A DNA stretch of 64,000 bases from Faecalibacterium taiwanense (GCF_036632915.2 NZ_CP155552.1:248001-312000); one strand, 5' to 3'. Counted from the first letter of the stretch, positions 1 to 8,497 are shown. Translations and numbers: made by a program. Notes: generated by a model from the sequence alone, not told the origin.

Positions 1-1
1 A

Positions 2-349
2 ACACTGCACACACAGATTTCCTCGTTGTTCTTGGGAAAAGACGGAACCGCGTTGGCCTATCAGGTGTCCGGTGATTATATGAGATGGCTTGGTTACTTT
101 TTCATCTTCATGGGCATCAAGATGGCAACGGATGGCGTTCTTCGCGGACTTGGAATCATGCGGCCGTTTCTTATTGCAAATATGGTAAACCTTGCAATCC
201 GCTTGTCTGTTGCTTTGATTTGTGCACCGCGTTTTGGCATTGCTTTTGTTTGGCTTGCAGTCCCGGCAGGTTGGCTTGCAAACTTCCTTATTTCCTATGC
301 GGCGCTCAGAAGATCGTGGCCAGAGGATAAAGCGGCGGTATCTCAATGA
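2..349 (+). CDS. MATE family efflux transporter, C-terminal end (5' partial)
   Basis: The reading frame is open from the window edge and ends at a TGA, leaving about 115 residues. The sequence is strongly hydrophobic with roughly three membrane helices, and phrases such as GIKMATDGVLRGLG and the closing LISYAALRRSW resemble the last helices of MATE (NorM/DinF-type) exporters. Those are cation-coupled multidrug or metabolite exporters of about 450 residues in the cytoplasmic membrane. The N-terminal three quarters lie outside the window, so substrate class cannot be judged. Family assignment rests on pattern recognition of a fragment. Confidence 0.7.
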   Translation, partial: TLHTQISSLFLGKDGTALAYQVSGDYMRWLGYFFIFMGIKMATDGVLRGLGIMRPFLIANMVNLAIRLSVALICAPRFGIAFVWLAVPAGWLANFLISYAALRRSWPEDKAAVSQ

Positions 350-440
350 TTTCATGCAGTGGAGAGGTGCTTTGTTCTGACGGGTTTCACTTACAGAGAA
401 TGTGACGCGAAAAAAATTCGCCGGTGTTCCGTTCAGAAAA

Positions 441-875
441 TCAGATGCTCGCTAAAATATCTGTCAGTGTGGCGACAAATGCTTCATCCTGCTCCTTCGT
501 CCGCTTTGCACTCCCCTTGGGGTGCTTTCCGGCACGGAGGAGCTTTTTGTTTTCATACCTCCGCAGCATGAGAGCTTCCATGTTGTCGGCGGTGTATTCC
601 AGACCGTTCTGGTTCAGCACCCGGGCGCACTTGGCAAGGCACATACTCGCAAGGCCGTAGTCCTGTGTTACGACAATATCCCCCGGCTTTACCCGGTTAA
701 CGAGGGCAAAATCTACGCTGTCTGCCCCTTTATCGAACACCAATGTCTGCGCACCTTCCCGCTCGATTTGGTGGGCGGTGTCGCACAGGATGGTAACAGG
801 AACGCCAAACCGCTTTGCAATCTGCAATGTCAGGTCCACCACCGGGCAGCCGTCTGCATCAATCAAAATGGTCAT
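441..875 (-). CDS. YaiI/YqxD (DUF188) family protein
   Basis: This 144-residue protein has the family N-terminal signature ILIDADGCPV and a second acidic motif VVTQDYGLA, the conserved Asp-rich features of the PIN-like DUF188 family. Family members are small cytoplasmic proteins of about 150 residues and undefined function, suspected nucleases. The chosen ATG is preceded by GGAGG at 7 bases and overlaps the stop of the upstream esterase gene in an ATGA arrangement, implying translational coupling. A longer frame starting at 896 would lie inside the upstream gene and is less likely. Confidence 0.85.
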   Translation of the reverse strand: MTILIDADGCPVVDLTLQIAKRFGVPVTILCDTAHQIEREGAQTLVFDKGADSVDFALVNRVKPGDIVVTQDYGLASMCLAKCARVLNQNGLEYTADNMEALMLRRYENKKLLRAGKHPKGSAKRTKEQDEAFVATLTDILASI

Positions 876-1555
876 GTGTGTTCCTCCATCGCCCACCGAA
901 ATGCCTTTGCCGTGCGCAGGTCAGCGTCCTTAAAGTGCCCGCCGCTGTTCCACTCAAGGGTGCAGTCTGCGCCACGCTCTGCAAGTCGGCTGTGCAGGGT
1001 GCGGATGTTATCACCTACCGCAGCCATGACAGCGTTTTTCGTATGCTCTTCCTTGTTGCCAAGGCTCAGATAAATGTGCTGTGCCTGTATCGGGTGCCGC
1101 TGTTCAAACTCCATCCAGCCCGGAAACCACACCGAGGGCGAGGCGGCAGCGATACCATAGAACAGATCAGTCTGGGTGGATGCCCACAATGCAAACAACC
1201 CGGCCAGCGAGTAGCCGCCCAGAATGATTTTGACATTTTCCGGGAGAGGATACTGCTGCTTCAGTGTTGGAATGACCTGTTCTGTCAGAAAGCACAGGGT
1301 GTCCGCGGCCTTACCGCCGAAGCCTTGTTTTCCCCACACGGCAGGGGCTTCCCACGGGGAAAGTGCATCGTTCCAGCTTTCCACCGGGATGGCCGCAAAC
1401 AAAAAGTGGTGCGCACTCTGTGCAATAGCGGCAATCTCGCTTTCCATGCTTTGCAGCTCATGCTCGCCTGTCATTTGGAGCAGTAGGTATTCTGCATGGG
1501 CTTCGCCGTAAATGCGGCAAGGTCTGTTCCCGATTTGCATTGTCTGTGCGGTCAC
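872..1555 (-). CDS. alpha/beta hydrolase, esterase-D/enterochelin-esterase-like
   Basis: The protein of about 227 residues carries a nucleophile elbow G-Y-S-L-A-G in its middle and a late histidine in SGGHFKDA, consistent with the catalytic Ser and His of the putative esterase family (PF00756 type). Such enzymes hydrolyse carboxylic or siderophore esters, and this one lacks a signal peptide, so it is probably cytoplasmic. I chose a GTG start because GGGAGG precedes it by 8 bases; the open frame extends upstream to 1738 but that part is not family-like. Its stop overlaps the start of the DUF188 gene, so the two form an operon. Substrate unknown. Confidence 0.75.
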   Translation of the reverse strand: MTAQTMQIGNRPCRIYGEAHAEYLLLQMTGEHELQSMESEIAAIAQSAHHFLFAAIPVESWNDALSPWEAPAVWGKQGFGGKAADTLCFLTEQVIPTLKQQYPLPENVKIILGGYSLAGLFALWASTQTDLFYGIAAASPSVWFPGWMEFEQRHPIQAQHIYLSLGNKEEHTKNAVMAAVGDNIRTLHSRLAERGADCTLEWNSGGHFKDADLRTAKAFRWAMEEHT

Positions 1556-1782
1556 TGCGACATCCTCCCGAAAAATTTGATAAGCCCAGTATAGCAACTG
1601 AAAAATCATTTTGCAATTCAAAAGGCGTTCGCATTCGCAAGCAGTGTCTTCGTAAAAAAGCTGGCACCTGATTTGAAGTTGTGCGAGGCTTCCAGAGTGA
1701 TGTATCAGCAGTTTTTGAACGATCATGCCGTAGCCCATAAGCGGCAGACGAACCGGGCACGTGGGATCTGAACAGGGCAGCG

Positions 1783-3228
1783 TTATTCAATACCGCTAAG
1801 CTCGCGGTACAGCGTGCGGGCATAGGAATCTGTCATGCCGCTGATATAGTCGGTGACCATCAGCAGCCGGAGGTACAAGTCAAAAGATTCCGTGCCGGTT
1901 CGGGCGTTTTGGTAATCCTGCTTGTAATTGTCGGAGAAGATGGCGAGAAGCTTTTTGTCGGCCTTGGAAGGTGCCTGCCCGTCGGTGCAGTATGCAGAGT
2001 CATAGTACAGCACGGCGGGAACAAAATGATCCAGCAGAAAATCGAGAATGACCTGTCCGGACAGCTCCAGTTTCAGGATGCCGGGCGTATCGAAGGCGAA
2101 TTTCCGCATGGCCCCTTTCAGAATGTCAATGGTGATGGCGTGATTGGTTCCTTCAAACAGATCACCGCAGTAGGTTCCGGCCATGATCTCTTTATATTTG
2201 CAGGAAAAACGGTAGATGGCTACATACATCAGCCACTGACGCGTTTGGGTGAGCCATTTTTTAAATGCAGCGCTGTCGTTTTCTGGGGTGTGGTCTGCAC
2301 CGCGCAGCGCGGAAAGTTCTTGGATCCGCTCATCGGAGAAGTACTCAGGGCTTCTGTGGGGAACGATCTTTGAATGGTCATAAGAATTTGTGTAATATTC
2401 AATGAACTGGTCAAGGGTGAACAGGCCCTTTTTAAAGGCATCTTCCAGATCGGCAGTAGAATATGCAATGTCGTCGGCTGCTTCCAGCAGGTAGGTCAGC
2501 GGATGGCGCACGATGCCTTTGTCGGGAGTGGTGGTCCCAACCGCTTCCGAGATCTGCTCAAAAGTCTTCTGTTCTGCAGCGAAGAAGCCGAGTTTGTGCT
2601 TTCGGATATCCGCACTGCCTTTATCAACGGAGCAGGAGTCGGTGGGATATTTTACCAGCGTGCTGATGATCGCTTTGGACAGATTGAGGCTGGAACCGTG
2701 TTTTGCTTTCAGCAGGATCCGCAGTGCCTGTGCATTGCCCTCAAAATTTTCCAGATCAGCGATCATCTGCTTGGATAACCAGCTGCGAAGGGGCTGTCCT
2801 TTGTATTTTACATGGTCGAGGTTCTCTTTGAACCAGTCACCGATCACGGTCTCGCCGAAATGCCCGAAGGGCGGATTGCCGAGGTCGTGCAAAAGGCCGG
2901 CGCAGAGCAGGACTGATGCGATGGCTTCGGCATCCTCCGGCACAGCAATATCCGTTGGCTTGTACTGTGTTGTGTTTTTGGAGATCATGATGCCAAGCTG
3001 CCGGGCGATCGTGGAGACTTCGATCGAGTGCGTCAGGCGGGTTCGGATGAAATCACTCTTGTCCAGAGGAAACACCTGCGTTTTATCCTGCAGCCTGCGG
3101 AATGCAGCGCTGGAAACGATCCGGCTGTAGTCCTTTTCAAATGCATTGATGGGATACTCCTTGAACGAATCGGGCTCAGGAGGTTCAGAAGAAAGCTTTT
3201 CAGTTGACAGCAATTTTGCCCATTCCAT
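1783..3228 (-). CDS. dgt: deoxyguanosinetriphosphate triphosphohydrolase (dGTPase)
   Basis: This 481-residue protein has the HD-domain metal ligands of dGTPases: His in RTRLTHSIEVS (about residue 67), the HD pair in LLHDLGNPPFGHFG (114-115), and a downstream Asp in the AADDIAYSTAD segment. The enzyme converts dGTP to deoxyguanosine and triphosphate and tunes dNTP pools in the cytoplasm. Length fits the family. Translation starts at an ATG after GAGGTG; a minus-strand promoter lies about 70 bases upstream. The esterase/DUF188 pair follows downstream on the same strand but is separated by more than 200 bases, so it may have its own start. Confidence 0.92.
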   Translation of the reverse strand: MEWAKLLSTEKLSSEPPEPDSFKEYPINAFEKDYSRIVSSAAFRRLQDKTQVFPLDKSDFIRTRLTHSIEVSTIARQLGIMISKNTTQYKPTDIAVPEDAEAIASVLLCAGLLHDLGNPPFGHFGETVIGDWFKENLDHVKYKGQPLRSWLSKQMIADLENFEGNAQALRILLKAKHGSSLNLSKAIISTLVKYPTDSCSVDKGSADIRKHKLGFFAAEQKTFEQISEAVGTTTPDKGIVRHPLTYLLEAADDIAYSTADLEDAFKKGLFTLDQFIEYYTNSYDHSKIVPHRSPEYFSDERIQELSALRGADHTPENDSAAFKKWLTQTRQWLMYVAIYRFSCKYKEIMAGTYCGDLFEGTNHAITIDILKGAMRKFAFDTPGILKLELSGQVILDFLLDHFVPAVLYYDSAYCTDGQAPSKADKKLLAIFSDNYKQDYQNARTGTESFDLYLRLLMVTDYISGMTDSYARTLYRELSGIE

Positions 3229-3299
3229 AATCAGTACACCTCGCTTTTGAAACGTCGTGATTAAAAACCTGCAAAAGGCATCGGCCTTCCATCACTGCC

Positions 3300-3328
3300 A
3301 TTATACAAAAGAAACGCTGCTCCGGCAA
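3300..3328 (-). promoter_or_regulatory. sigma-A-type promoter for dgt
   Basis: On the minus strand TTGCCG and TATAAT are separated by exactly 17 bases, about 70 bases upstream of the dgt start codon. The -10 is a full consensus match and the -35 matches four of six positions. Confidence 0.6.
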
Positions 3329-3614
3329 CAAAAAACGGATTCTCTGAAAAAAACATAAAAACTGCAGCTTGAACATGTGCAGAGTTCCAATTTATTTCGG
3401 GATCCGAAAAAAGGAAAGCGGAGTGTTATGCTGCGGTGTACTACTTCCGTCAGATGCACCCGAAATTGAATCAGACAAAAGCTTCCCTTTCCGTGGGCTG
3501 CGTGCCTGCGGCGGGGAAGCTTTTTTGTATGCCTGCGGGGCAGGAACGGCGGGATATCAGCCAGATTGCACAAAACGCATTGCACAAAATTGAACAGCTT
3601 TTCAAGAAAAAATC
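3329..3614. other. intergenic region with one hairpin, no credible gene
   Basis: Short open frames here lack ribosome sites and familiar composition. At about 3477-3530 an inverted repeat with AAAAGCTTCCC on the left and GGGGAAGCTTTTTT on the right forms a terminator-like hairpin with a T-run on the plus strand. No plus-strand gene upstream obviously needs it, so it may insulate the divergent dgt and cupin promoters. Confidence 0.4.
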
Positions 3615-3643
3615 TTGCTATTCCGCTTGCGCTCATGTATAAT
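3615..3643 (+). promoter_or_regulatory. promoter of the cupin-kinase operon
   Basis: TTGCTA and TATAAT are spaced 17 bases apart, and the -10 is a perfect consensus. It sits 79 bases before the cupin start. The candidate operator begins 10 bases after the -10, a position at which a bound repressor would block transcription. Confidence 0.65.
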
Positions 3644-3652
3644 GGACTTGGC

Positions 3653-3671
3653 TTGAAAGGTAGGATGTTTA
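3653..3671 (+). promoter_or_regulatory. candidate operator for the BMC-locus regulator
   Basis: The stretch TTGAAAGGTAGGATGTTTA contains GGTAGGATGT, which recurs twice upstream of the racemase/TRAP operon; related GGGATGTT forms occur in the BMC operon promoter and at 3720, just before the cupin start. The GntR-family protein encoded at 10435 is the obvious candidate binder. This is inference from motif recurrence and position. Confidence 0.45.
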
Positions 3672-3722
3672 AAAACGCTCTGCCGTATGCTGCTGCAGAT
3701 GACTTGAAAGGTGGAACATGGG

Positions 3723-4076
3723 ATGTTGTATAAGAAAGCTTCTGAGATGAAACCCACTCCGATCCCCCATTGCATGGGCGGCGAGGGCACCGTGATGATG
3801 GAACGCTTGCTGGATGCGCCTGCCGAAATGCTGGGCAAGGGCCGCGCCTATGTGCGCCACACGCTGGCACCGGGCGTGACCATTGGCAGGCACACGCATG
3901 AGCACGAGATGGAAAGCATGGTCATCGTCTCCGGCCGCGCTGTCCACATTATCAACGGCGAGGAGCAGATCTTGGAGAAGGGCGACATCATTGCCGCCAT
4001 GCCCGGCGACACCCACCAGATCGCCTGCCTGGGCGACGAGCCGCTGGTGCTGATCGCACAGGTGCTGTACGAATAA
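3723..4076 (+). CDS. small single-domain cupin protein
   Basis: A 117-residue cupin. The metal-binding motif is visible as GRHTHEHEMES (three His and a Glu) in cupin motif 1, with a partner His in PGDTHQIA in motif 2, so a divalent metal is probably bound. Small cupins beside sugar-acid genes can be isomerases, epimerases or sensors; nothing here fixes the activity. I chose the ATG with AGGTGG 8 bases upstream rather than the in-frame GTG at 3711. It is the first gene of a two-gene operon with the DUF1537 kinase (14-base gap containing AAAGGAGG), controlled by a promoter with a candidate operator. Confidence 0.8.
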   Translation: MLYKKASEMKPTPIPHCMGGEGTVMMERLLDAPAEMLGKGRAYVRHTLAPGVTIGRHTHEHEMESMVIVSGRAVHIINGEEQILEKGDIIAAMPGDTHQIACLGDEPLVLIAQVLYE

Positions 4077-4090
4077 AGGAGGAGCTTCAG

Positions 4091-5518
4091 ATGGAACAGA
4101 TCCGCAGTGCCGATGTTCTGGCCAATTTTCCGCAGGTGGATGAGGAAAAACTGAACGCCGCCCTTGCCGCCGAAGCTGCCGCCAGCAACCGCAAGATCAT
4201 TGTGCTGGACGACGATCCTACCGGCGTACAGACGGTACATGATATCTATGTTTATACAAATTGGACGGTAGAAAGCCTGCGCAAGGGCTTTGCTGCGCCG
4301 GAAAAGCTCTTCTTTATTCTGACCAACAGCCGCGGCTTTACCGTGGCCGAGACCACCAAGGCCCACCGCGAGATCGCGGAGAACACCGCCAAGGTGGCCC
4401 GCGAGTTCGGCATGGACTACCTTATCATCAGCCGCGGCGACTCCACCCTGCGCGGCCACTACCCGCTGGAGACCGACCTGCTGCGCGAGGTGACGGAGGC
4501 TGAGAACGGTTACAAAATGGATGGCGACATCCTGTGCCCCTACTTCCGCGAGGGCGGACGCTTTACACTGGACAACGTGCATTATGTGCGCTACGGCGCA
4601 GAGCTTGTGCCCTGCGGCCAGACCGAATTTGCCAAGGACGAGACCTTTGGCTACCACGCCAGCAACCTGTGCGAATACATTGAGGAAAAAACCGGCGGCA
4701 AAGTCCGTGCAGGAGACGTGACCTGCATCTCGCTGGAAAGCCTGCGCGCCATGGACTTTGACGGCATCGAGGCCCAGCTGCTGGCGGTGCACGATTACGG
4801 CCATGTGATCGTGAACGCAGTGGCGGACTGCGATGTGAAGGTGTTTGCAGTGGCACTGTACCGCGCCATGGCAAAGGGCCGTCACTTCACCATCCGCAGT
4901 GCGGCCGCACTGGTCAAGGCCATCGGCAATATTTCCGACCAGCCGCTGCTCACCCGGGAAAAGATGGTCACGCAGGAAAGCAAGGCAGGCGGCATCATTG
5001 TGGTGGGCAGCCACACCAAAAAGACCACTGCCCAGCTGGAAGAACTGAAAAAAGTACAGGGTATCGAGTTTATTGAGATGGACAGCGACAAGGTGCTGGT
5101 GCCGGGCGAGCTGGAAAAGGAAGCAGCCGCCATCGTGGCCCACTGCTCACAGCAGATCGCAAAGGGCATCACCTGCTGCGTGTCCACAAAGCGCGTGGTG
5201 CTCACCCTGCCGGACGACACCCCGGAAGCAGCCCTCGTGCGCAGCGTTGCCATCAGCGATGCACTGCAGAGCTGCGTGGGCAGGCTGACCGCTTCCCCGG
5301 CTTTTGTGGTGGCAAAGGGCGGCATCACCAGCAGCGACGTGGGCGTGAAGGCCCTGCGCGTGAAATGCGCCAAGGTGCTGGGCCAGATCCGGCCGGGCAT
5401 CCCGGTATGGCAGACCGGTGCCGAAAGCCTGTTCCCCGGCACGCCGTACATCATCTTCCCGGGCAATGTGGGCGAAGTGCCCACCCTGCGGGAAGCGGTG
5501 GAAATTTTACTGGGTTGA
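4091..5518 (+). CDS. four-carbon acid sugar kinase family protein (DUF1537, OtnK/DtnK-like)
   Basis: This 475-residue cytoplasmic protein has the two-domain DUF1537 layout: an N-terminal sugar-acid domain opening with IIVLDDDPTGVQTVHD, and a C-terminal nucleotide domain with FVVAKGGITSSDVG and the closing PGNVGEVPTL loop. Characterised members phosphorylate four-carbon acid sugars such as 3-oxo-tetronate, threonate or erythronate at O4 using ATP. Known pathways then use a class II aldolase-type decarboxylase or a PdxA-like dehydrogenase. Here the nearest candidate partner is the class II aldolase-like protein of the BMC operon, but that protein has lost most metal ligands, so the true substrate remains open. 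Confidence 0.88.
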   Translation: MEQIRSADVLANFPQVDEEKLNAALAAEAAASNRKIIVLDDDPTGVQTVHDIYVYTNWTVESLRKGFAAPEKLFFILTNSRGFTVAETTKAHREIAENTAKVAREFGMDYLIISRGDSTLRGHYPLETDLLREVTEAENGYKMDGDILCPYFREGGRFTLDNVHYVRYGAELVPCGQTEFAKDETFGYHASNLCEYIEEKTGGKVRAGDVTCISLESLRAMDFDGIEAQLLAVHDYGHVIVNAVADCDVKVFAVALYRAMAKGRHFTIRSAAALVKAIGNISDQPLLTREKMVTQESKAGGIIVVGSHTKKTTAQLEELKKVQGIEFIEMDSDKVLVPGELEKEAAAIVAHCSQQIAKGITCCVSTKRVVLTLPDDTPEAALVRSVAISDALQSCVGRLTASPAFVVAKGGITSSDVGVKALRVKCAKVLGQIRPGIPVWQTGAESLFPGTPYIIFPGNVGEVPTLREAVEILLG

Positions 5519-5587
5519 CAGCCTGACGATTTAGAATTGTCTCCGCTCTGCTCTGACAATATCAGAGGAAAAATTATTTTAAATATT

Positions 5588-5628
5588 GCAAACAAGCCAG
5601 CCCTGCGGGGCTGGCTTGTTTGCTTTTT
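5588..5628 (+). terminator. rho-independent terminator of the cupin-kinase operon
   Basis: A perfect 16-base stem (GCAAACAAGCCAGCCC and its complement) with a TGCG tetraloop is followed by TTTTT, 70 bases after the kinase stop. Confidence 0.85.
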
Positions 5629-5639
5629 CACGGGAAGGA

Positions 5640-5930
5640 GTCGTGGCGGTAAACGGCATCTGCTCTTGCTCGTTTCCTGCGGAAACAGTCGCAAAGCAAT
5701 AAAACTATGCTATTGCCCTTACGTTTCGTCGCATAAGCGACTTCAAATCGGCGCAACACAAAAAATCCTTTAGCGAAGCGACTTGGATTTTTTGTATGGA
5801 GCCCATCTTCTTTGGGATTATTAAGGGCGAGTAGCCCTTAATTCGTGCCTCCCGCGCTTCGAAAGTAGCGGGTGCTTTTCTGGTTCTCTTTTGGCACGCA
5901 AAAGAGAACGTACCCGGCGGAGAAAAATTT
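5640..5930. other. intergenic array of small hairpins
   Basis: No gene is credible here. Several inverted repeats follow one another: ACAAAAAATCC with GGATTTTTTGT around 5758-5799, TTAAGGGC-GAGTA-GCCCTTAA at about 5820-5841, CCCGC with GCGGG near 5850-5872, and TTCTCTTTTG with CAAAAGAGAA near 5883-5909. The run may be a repeat cluster, a structured RNA, or terminator debris for the minus-strand gene ending at 5987. Confidence 0.4.
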
Positions 5931-5986
5931 ATAAAAGCTATATAAATCTGCCCTACGCGAAAACGCTCTGCGCGGGAAGAAAAAAA

Positions 5987-6307
5987 TCACTCTTTTTGGG
6001 CTTTCTTTTTCTTCTTTGCTGCCTTTTCCTCCGGCTTGTTCTTCATCAGCCTGCCGAGGGATGCGGCAGTGTATACGCAGAAGCAGCCCACCACCACGAT
6101 CAGCACGACGGCGCTTGCGTCCAGCGCCACGGTGCCGGCGCGGACAGCGGCCAGATACAGTGCCAGCAGCACCACGCCGCCGCCCAGCCACAGGCTGCTG
6201 CTGTTCACCTGCTTTTGCCACTCCTGCTGCGGCGTGAGCGGATGCTGCTGCGCCTTGCCCTGCCGGGCCTTCTTTTTCCAGATGTTATCACTTTGAAACG
6301 GATTCAT
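5987..6307 (-). CDS. small two-helix membrane protein, function unknown
   Basis: A 106-residue protein with a polar, Gln/Lys-rich N-terminus, two hydrophobic helices (about residues 38-56 and 66-84) joined by a short loop, and a very basic C-terminal tail rich in Lys, Ala and Glu. It has a good ribosome site (AAGGAG, 9 bases) and its own near-consensus promoter. I do not recognise a family; the lysine tail would stay in the cytoplasm if the positive-inside rule holds. It lies between the kinase operon and the racemase/TRAP operon but on the opposite strand, and its promoter overlaps one copy of the locus motif. Confidence 0.7.
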   Translation of the reverse strand: MNPFQSDNIWKKKARQGKAQQHPLTPQQEWQKQVNSSSLWLGGGVVLLALYLAAVRAGTVALDASAVVLIVVVGCFCVYTAASLGRLMKNKPEEKAAKKKKKAQKE

Positions 6308-6345
6308 GTTCCGGTGGCTCCTTCCCTGTCTTTTTCTTTAAGGGT

Positions 6346-6375
6346 ATTATACGCCGTAAGATGGGATGATGTCCA
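6346..6375 (-). promoter_or_regulatory. promoter of the small membrane protein gene
   Basis: TGGACA and TATAAT on the minus strand are spaced 18 bases apart, 39 bases before the start codon. The spacer contains CATCATCCCATC, the reverse complement of GATGGGATGATG, a near copy of the candidate operator, so this promoter may share control with the catabolic operons. Confidence 0.6.
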
Positions 6376-6610
6376 GAAAGAAGTGGATTTTTCACCACTT
6401 GCATCCCACATTTGTGCAGAACGACCAAAACCGGCCCGAAATATCGGCTATTCGCCAATTTACTTTTTGCGGACCGAAGAGTAATCTAATGGTAGGATGT
6501 AAAGACGGACAAGCTGTTGAGATTGAACTAAAGGTAGGATGTAGCAAAGAGCCTTTGCTGCGGGCTTGTCCGGCACGAGAACACGAAAAACAAAAGGAGG
6601 CTTTTCCGTT
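6376..6610 (+). promoter_or_regulatory. regulatory region of the racemase/TRAP operon with repeated operator-like motif
   Basis: This gap contains two exact copies of GGTAGGATGT on the plus strand (6491-6500 and 6533-6542, 42 bases apart, about four helical turns) and a related GTGGGATGCA on the minus strand near 6398-6407. No strong -35/-10 pair stands out by eye. The clustering suggests regulation by the nearby GntR-family protein. Confidence 0.5.
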
Positions 6611-7282
6611 ATGAAGGTAGGTCTGATCTATACCAGCACCACCCCGGAACTGATCGAACTGGTGGAGCAGGAGGTCAAAAAGCAGCTGGGCGATGATGTG
6701 GAGCTGTACAGCCTGCAGGACCCCAGCATTCTGGCAGATGTCCGCGCGGCAGGCTATGTGACCACTGCACCGGCAGCACGCCTGATCGGCATGTACATGA
6801 AAGCCGCTGAGGAAGGCGTGGATGCCATGCTGAACCTGTGCAGCAGCGTGGGCGAAGTTGCCGACAGCGCACAGGACGTGGCAAAGTACATTGGTGTGCC
6901 TATCGTCCGCGTGGACGAGGAGATGTGCCGCGAGGCTGTCCGCAAGGGCCAGCGCATCGGCGTGATGGCTACCCTGCCCACCACGCTGGAACCCACCAAG
7001 GGCACCATCCTGCGCATGGCCCGCGAGTGCAACAGGCACGTGGAACTGGTGGACTGTCTGGTGGACGGTGCATTCGGTCTGGATCAGGACCAGTTCAAGG
7101 CCCGCATGACCGAGATGGCCGGTACCATTGCCGACAAGGTGGACGTGATCGTATTTGCACAGGGCAGCATGGCCTACTGCGAACAGTATATCGCCGATAA
7201 GTTTGGCAAGGTGGTTCTCAGCAGCCCCCGCTTTGGTGCAGCCGAGCTGAAAAAGGCGCTGGAAAAGAAAGGCACCATTTAA
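6611..7282 (+). CDS. aspartate/glutamate racemase superfamily protein, one catalytic Cys missing
   Basis: A 223-residue protein with the Asp/Glu/hydantoin racemase fold signature. The first catalytic Cys is present (Cys77 in MLNLCSSVG), but the segment equivalent to the second-Cys motif (usually GCT) reads FAQGSM, with Gln184 at the Cys position; the next Cys is at 190. Two-base racemases need both thiols, so this may be a decarboxylase, isomerase, or a racemase with another residue. It starts at an ATG after AAAGGAGG and is 66 bases upstream of the TRAP receptor gene, so it probably acts on the imported acid or a derivative. Family assignment is firm, activity is not. Confidence 0.78.
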   Translation: MKVGLIYTSTTPELIELVEQEVKKQLGDDVELYSLQDPSILADVRAAGYVTTAPAARLIGMYMKAAEEGVDAMLNLCSSVGEVADSAQDVAKYIGVPIVRVDEEMCREAVRKGQRIGVMATLPTTLEPTKGTILRMARECNRHVELVDCLVDGAFGLDQDQFKARMTEMAGTIADKVDVIVFAQGSMAYCEQYIADKFGKVVLSSPRFGAAELKKALEKKGTI

Positions 7283-7348
7283 AAAAGGAACAAGAGCCGG
7301 AGCACGAGACCGGCTCAGGAGAAGATATTTTTTTGAAGGAGAATTCTT

Positions 7349-8422
7349 ATGAAAAAGATGATTTCCCGTCGTGACTTCCTGAAGGTGGCTGGCATTTCCG
7401 CTGCTGCTCTGGGTCTGGCTGCCTGCGGCGGCTCCGGCACCAGCACTGCTGCTTCCACTGCCTCTACTGCAGCTTCCACCGGTTCTTCCGCTGCCGCTTC
7501 CGGCTCGGCTGTCACCCTGAAGCTGGGCTTCTCCACCAACGAAGAAGACCCCCGTGCAAAGGGCGCAAAGCAGTTTGCAGAAGAAGTTGCCGAAAAGACC
7601 GGCGGCGCTGTGGAAGTTCAGCTGTACCCCTCCGGCCAGCTGGGCGGCGATGCTGACCTGATCAACTCTATCGCTCTGGATTCCGGCACGGTGGATATCA
7701 TCATCACCGACGCTTCCAACTTTGCCACCTACGATGCAAAGATGGGCATTTCCGCACTGCCGTTCCAGTTCGAGACCTTCGACGATGCATGGGCATTCAT
7801 GGACAGCGACATCGAGGCTGCCGCTGAGGAAGGCCTGCTGAGCCAGAATATGCGTGTGCTGGCCCACTACTGCAACGGCTTCCGCTGCGTGACCAACTCC
7901 AAGGGCCCCATCAACAGCCCTGCCGACATGAACGGTCTGCTGATCCGCACCCCCGAGAACCCCGTCATCATGGCTACCATGACCGCTCTGGGTGCCAACC
8001 CCCAGCCGCTGAGCTTCTCTGAGCTGTATCAGGCTCTGCAGCAGAAGACCTACGATGCACAGGAGAACCCCATCCCCGTTATCTACAACAACAACCTGTT
8101 CGAGGTTCAGGAGTACCTGAGCATCACCAACCACATCTACTCCGGCATGTGCTTTACCATTGCCGAGAGCAGCTGGAACAAGCTGAGCGCTGACCAGCAG
8201 CAGATCGTTTCCGACGCTGCAAAGGCATCTGCCGATTACGACCGTGAGCTGAACGAGCAGCAGACCAACGATTTGGTCTCCGCTCTGGAAGAGAAGGGCA
8301 TGAAGATCAACAGCCCGGAACTGGCTCCGTTTGCAGCTGCGACCGAAAAGGTCCTGACCGACAACGCTGATACCTACGGCGACCTGCTGGATCAGCTGAA
8401 GGCATGGAAAGAAGCCCGCTGA
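7349..8422 (+). CDS. dctP: TRAP transporter substrate-binding protein, DctP family
   Basis: A 357-residue extracytoplasmic receptor for a TRAP carboxylate transporter. The N-terminus has a twin-arginine motif SRRDFLK, a hydrophobic Ala-rich stretch, and a lipobox ending LAACGG, followed by a Ser/Thr/Ala linker, so it is likely a lipid-anchored Tat substrate. The DctP fold is recognisable from LKLGFSTNEEDPRAKGAKQF and the TPENPVIMATMTALGANP segment that carries the ligand-binding Arg (LLIRTPEN). Such receptors bind C4-C6 carboxylates or sugar acids through an Arg-carboxylate contact. The membrane subunits follow, separated by a strong hairpin that should give excess receptor. Confidence 0.93.
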   Translation: MKKMISRRDFLKVAGISAAALGLAACGGSGTSTAASTASTAASTGSSAAASGSAVTLKLGFSTNEEDPRAKGAKQFAEEVAEKTGGAVEVQLYPSGQLGGDADLINSIALDSGTVDIIITDASNFATYDAKMGISALPFQFETFDDAWAFMDSDIEAAAEEGLLSQNMRVLAHYCNGFRCVTNSKGPINSPADMNGLLIRTPENPVIMATMTALGANPQPLSFSELYQALQQKTYDAQENPIPVIYNNNLFEVQEYLSITNHIYSGMCFTIAESSWNKLSADQQQIVSDAAKASADYDRELNEQQTNDLVSALEEKGMKINSPELAPFAAATEKVLTDNADTYGDLLDQLKAWKEAR

Positions 8423-8457
8423 GATCACTGACCAGAAAACCTTGAAATAAAACCGAA

Positions 8458-8497
8458 GCAAAGGGACGAGGGGCGTGCCCTTCGTCCCTTTGCATTT
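8458..8497 (+). terminator. intercistronic hairpin between TRAP receptor and membrane subunits
   Basis: GCAAAGGGACGAGGG pairs with CCCTTCGTCCCTTTGC around a five-base loop and is followed by a short T-rich run. It lies between dctP and dctQ and probably acts as a partial terminator or mRNA-stabilising stem. Confidence 0.7.

Noticed and set aside
3301..3870. A 189-codon minus-strand frame between dgt and the cupin gene
   Set aside because: It overlaps a clear promoter and the start of the cupin gene, has a biased Pro/Arg/Ser/Cys composition and no ribosome site.
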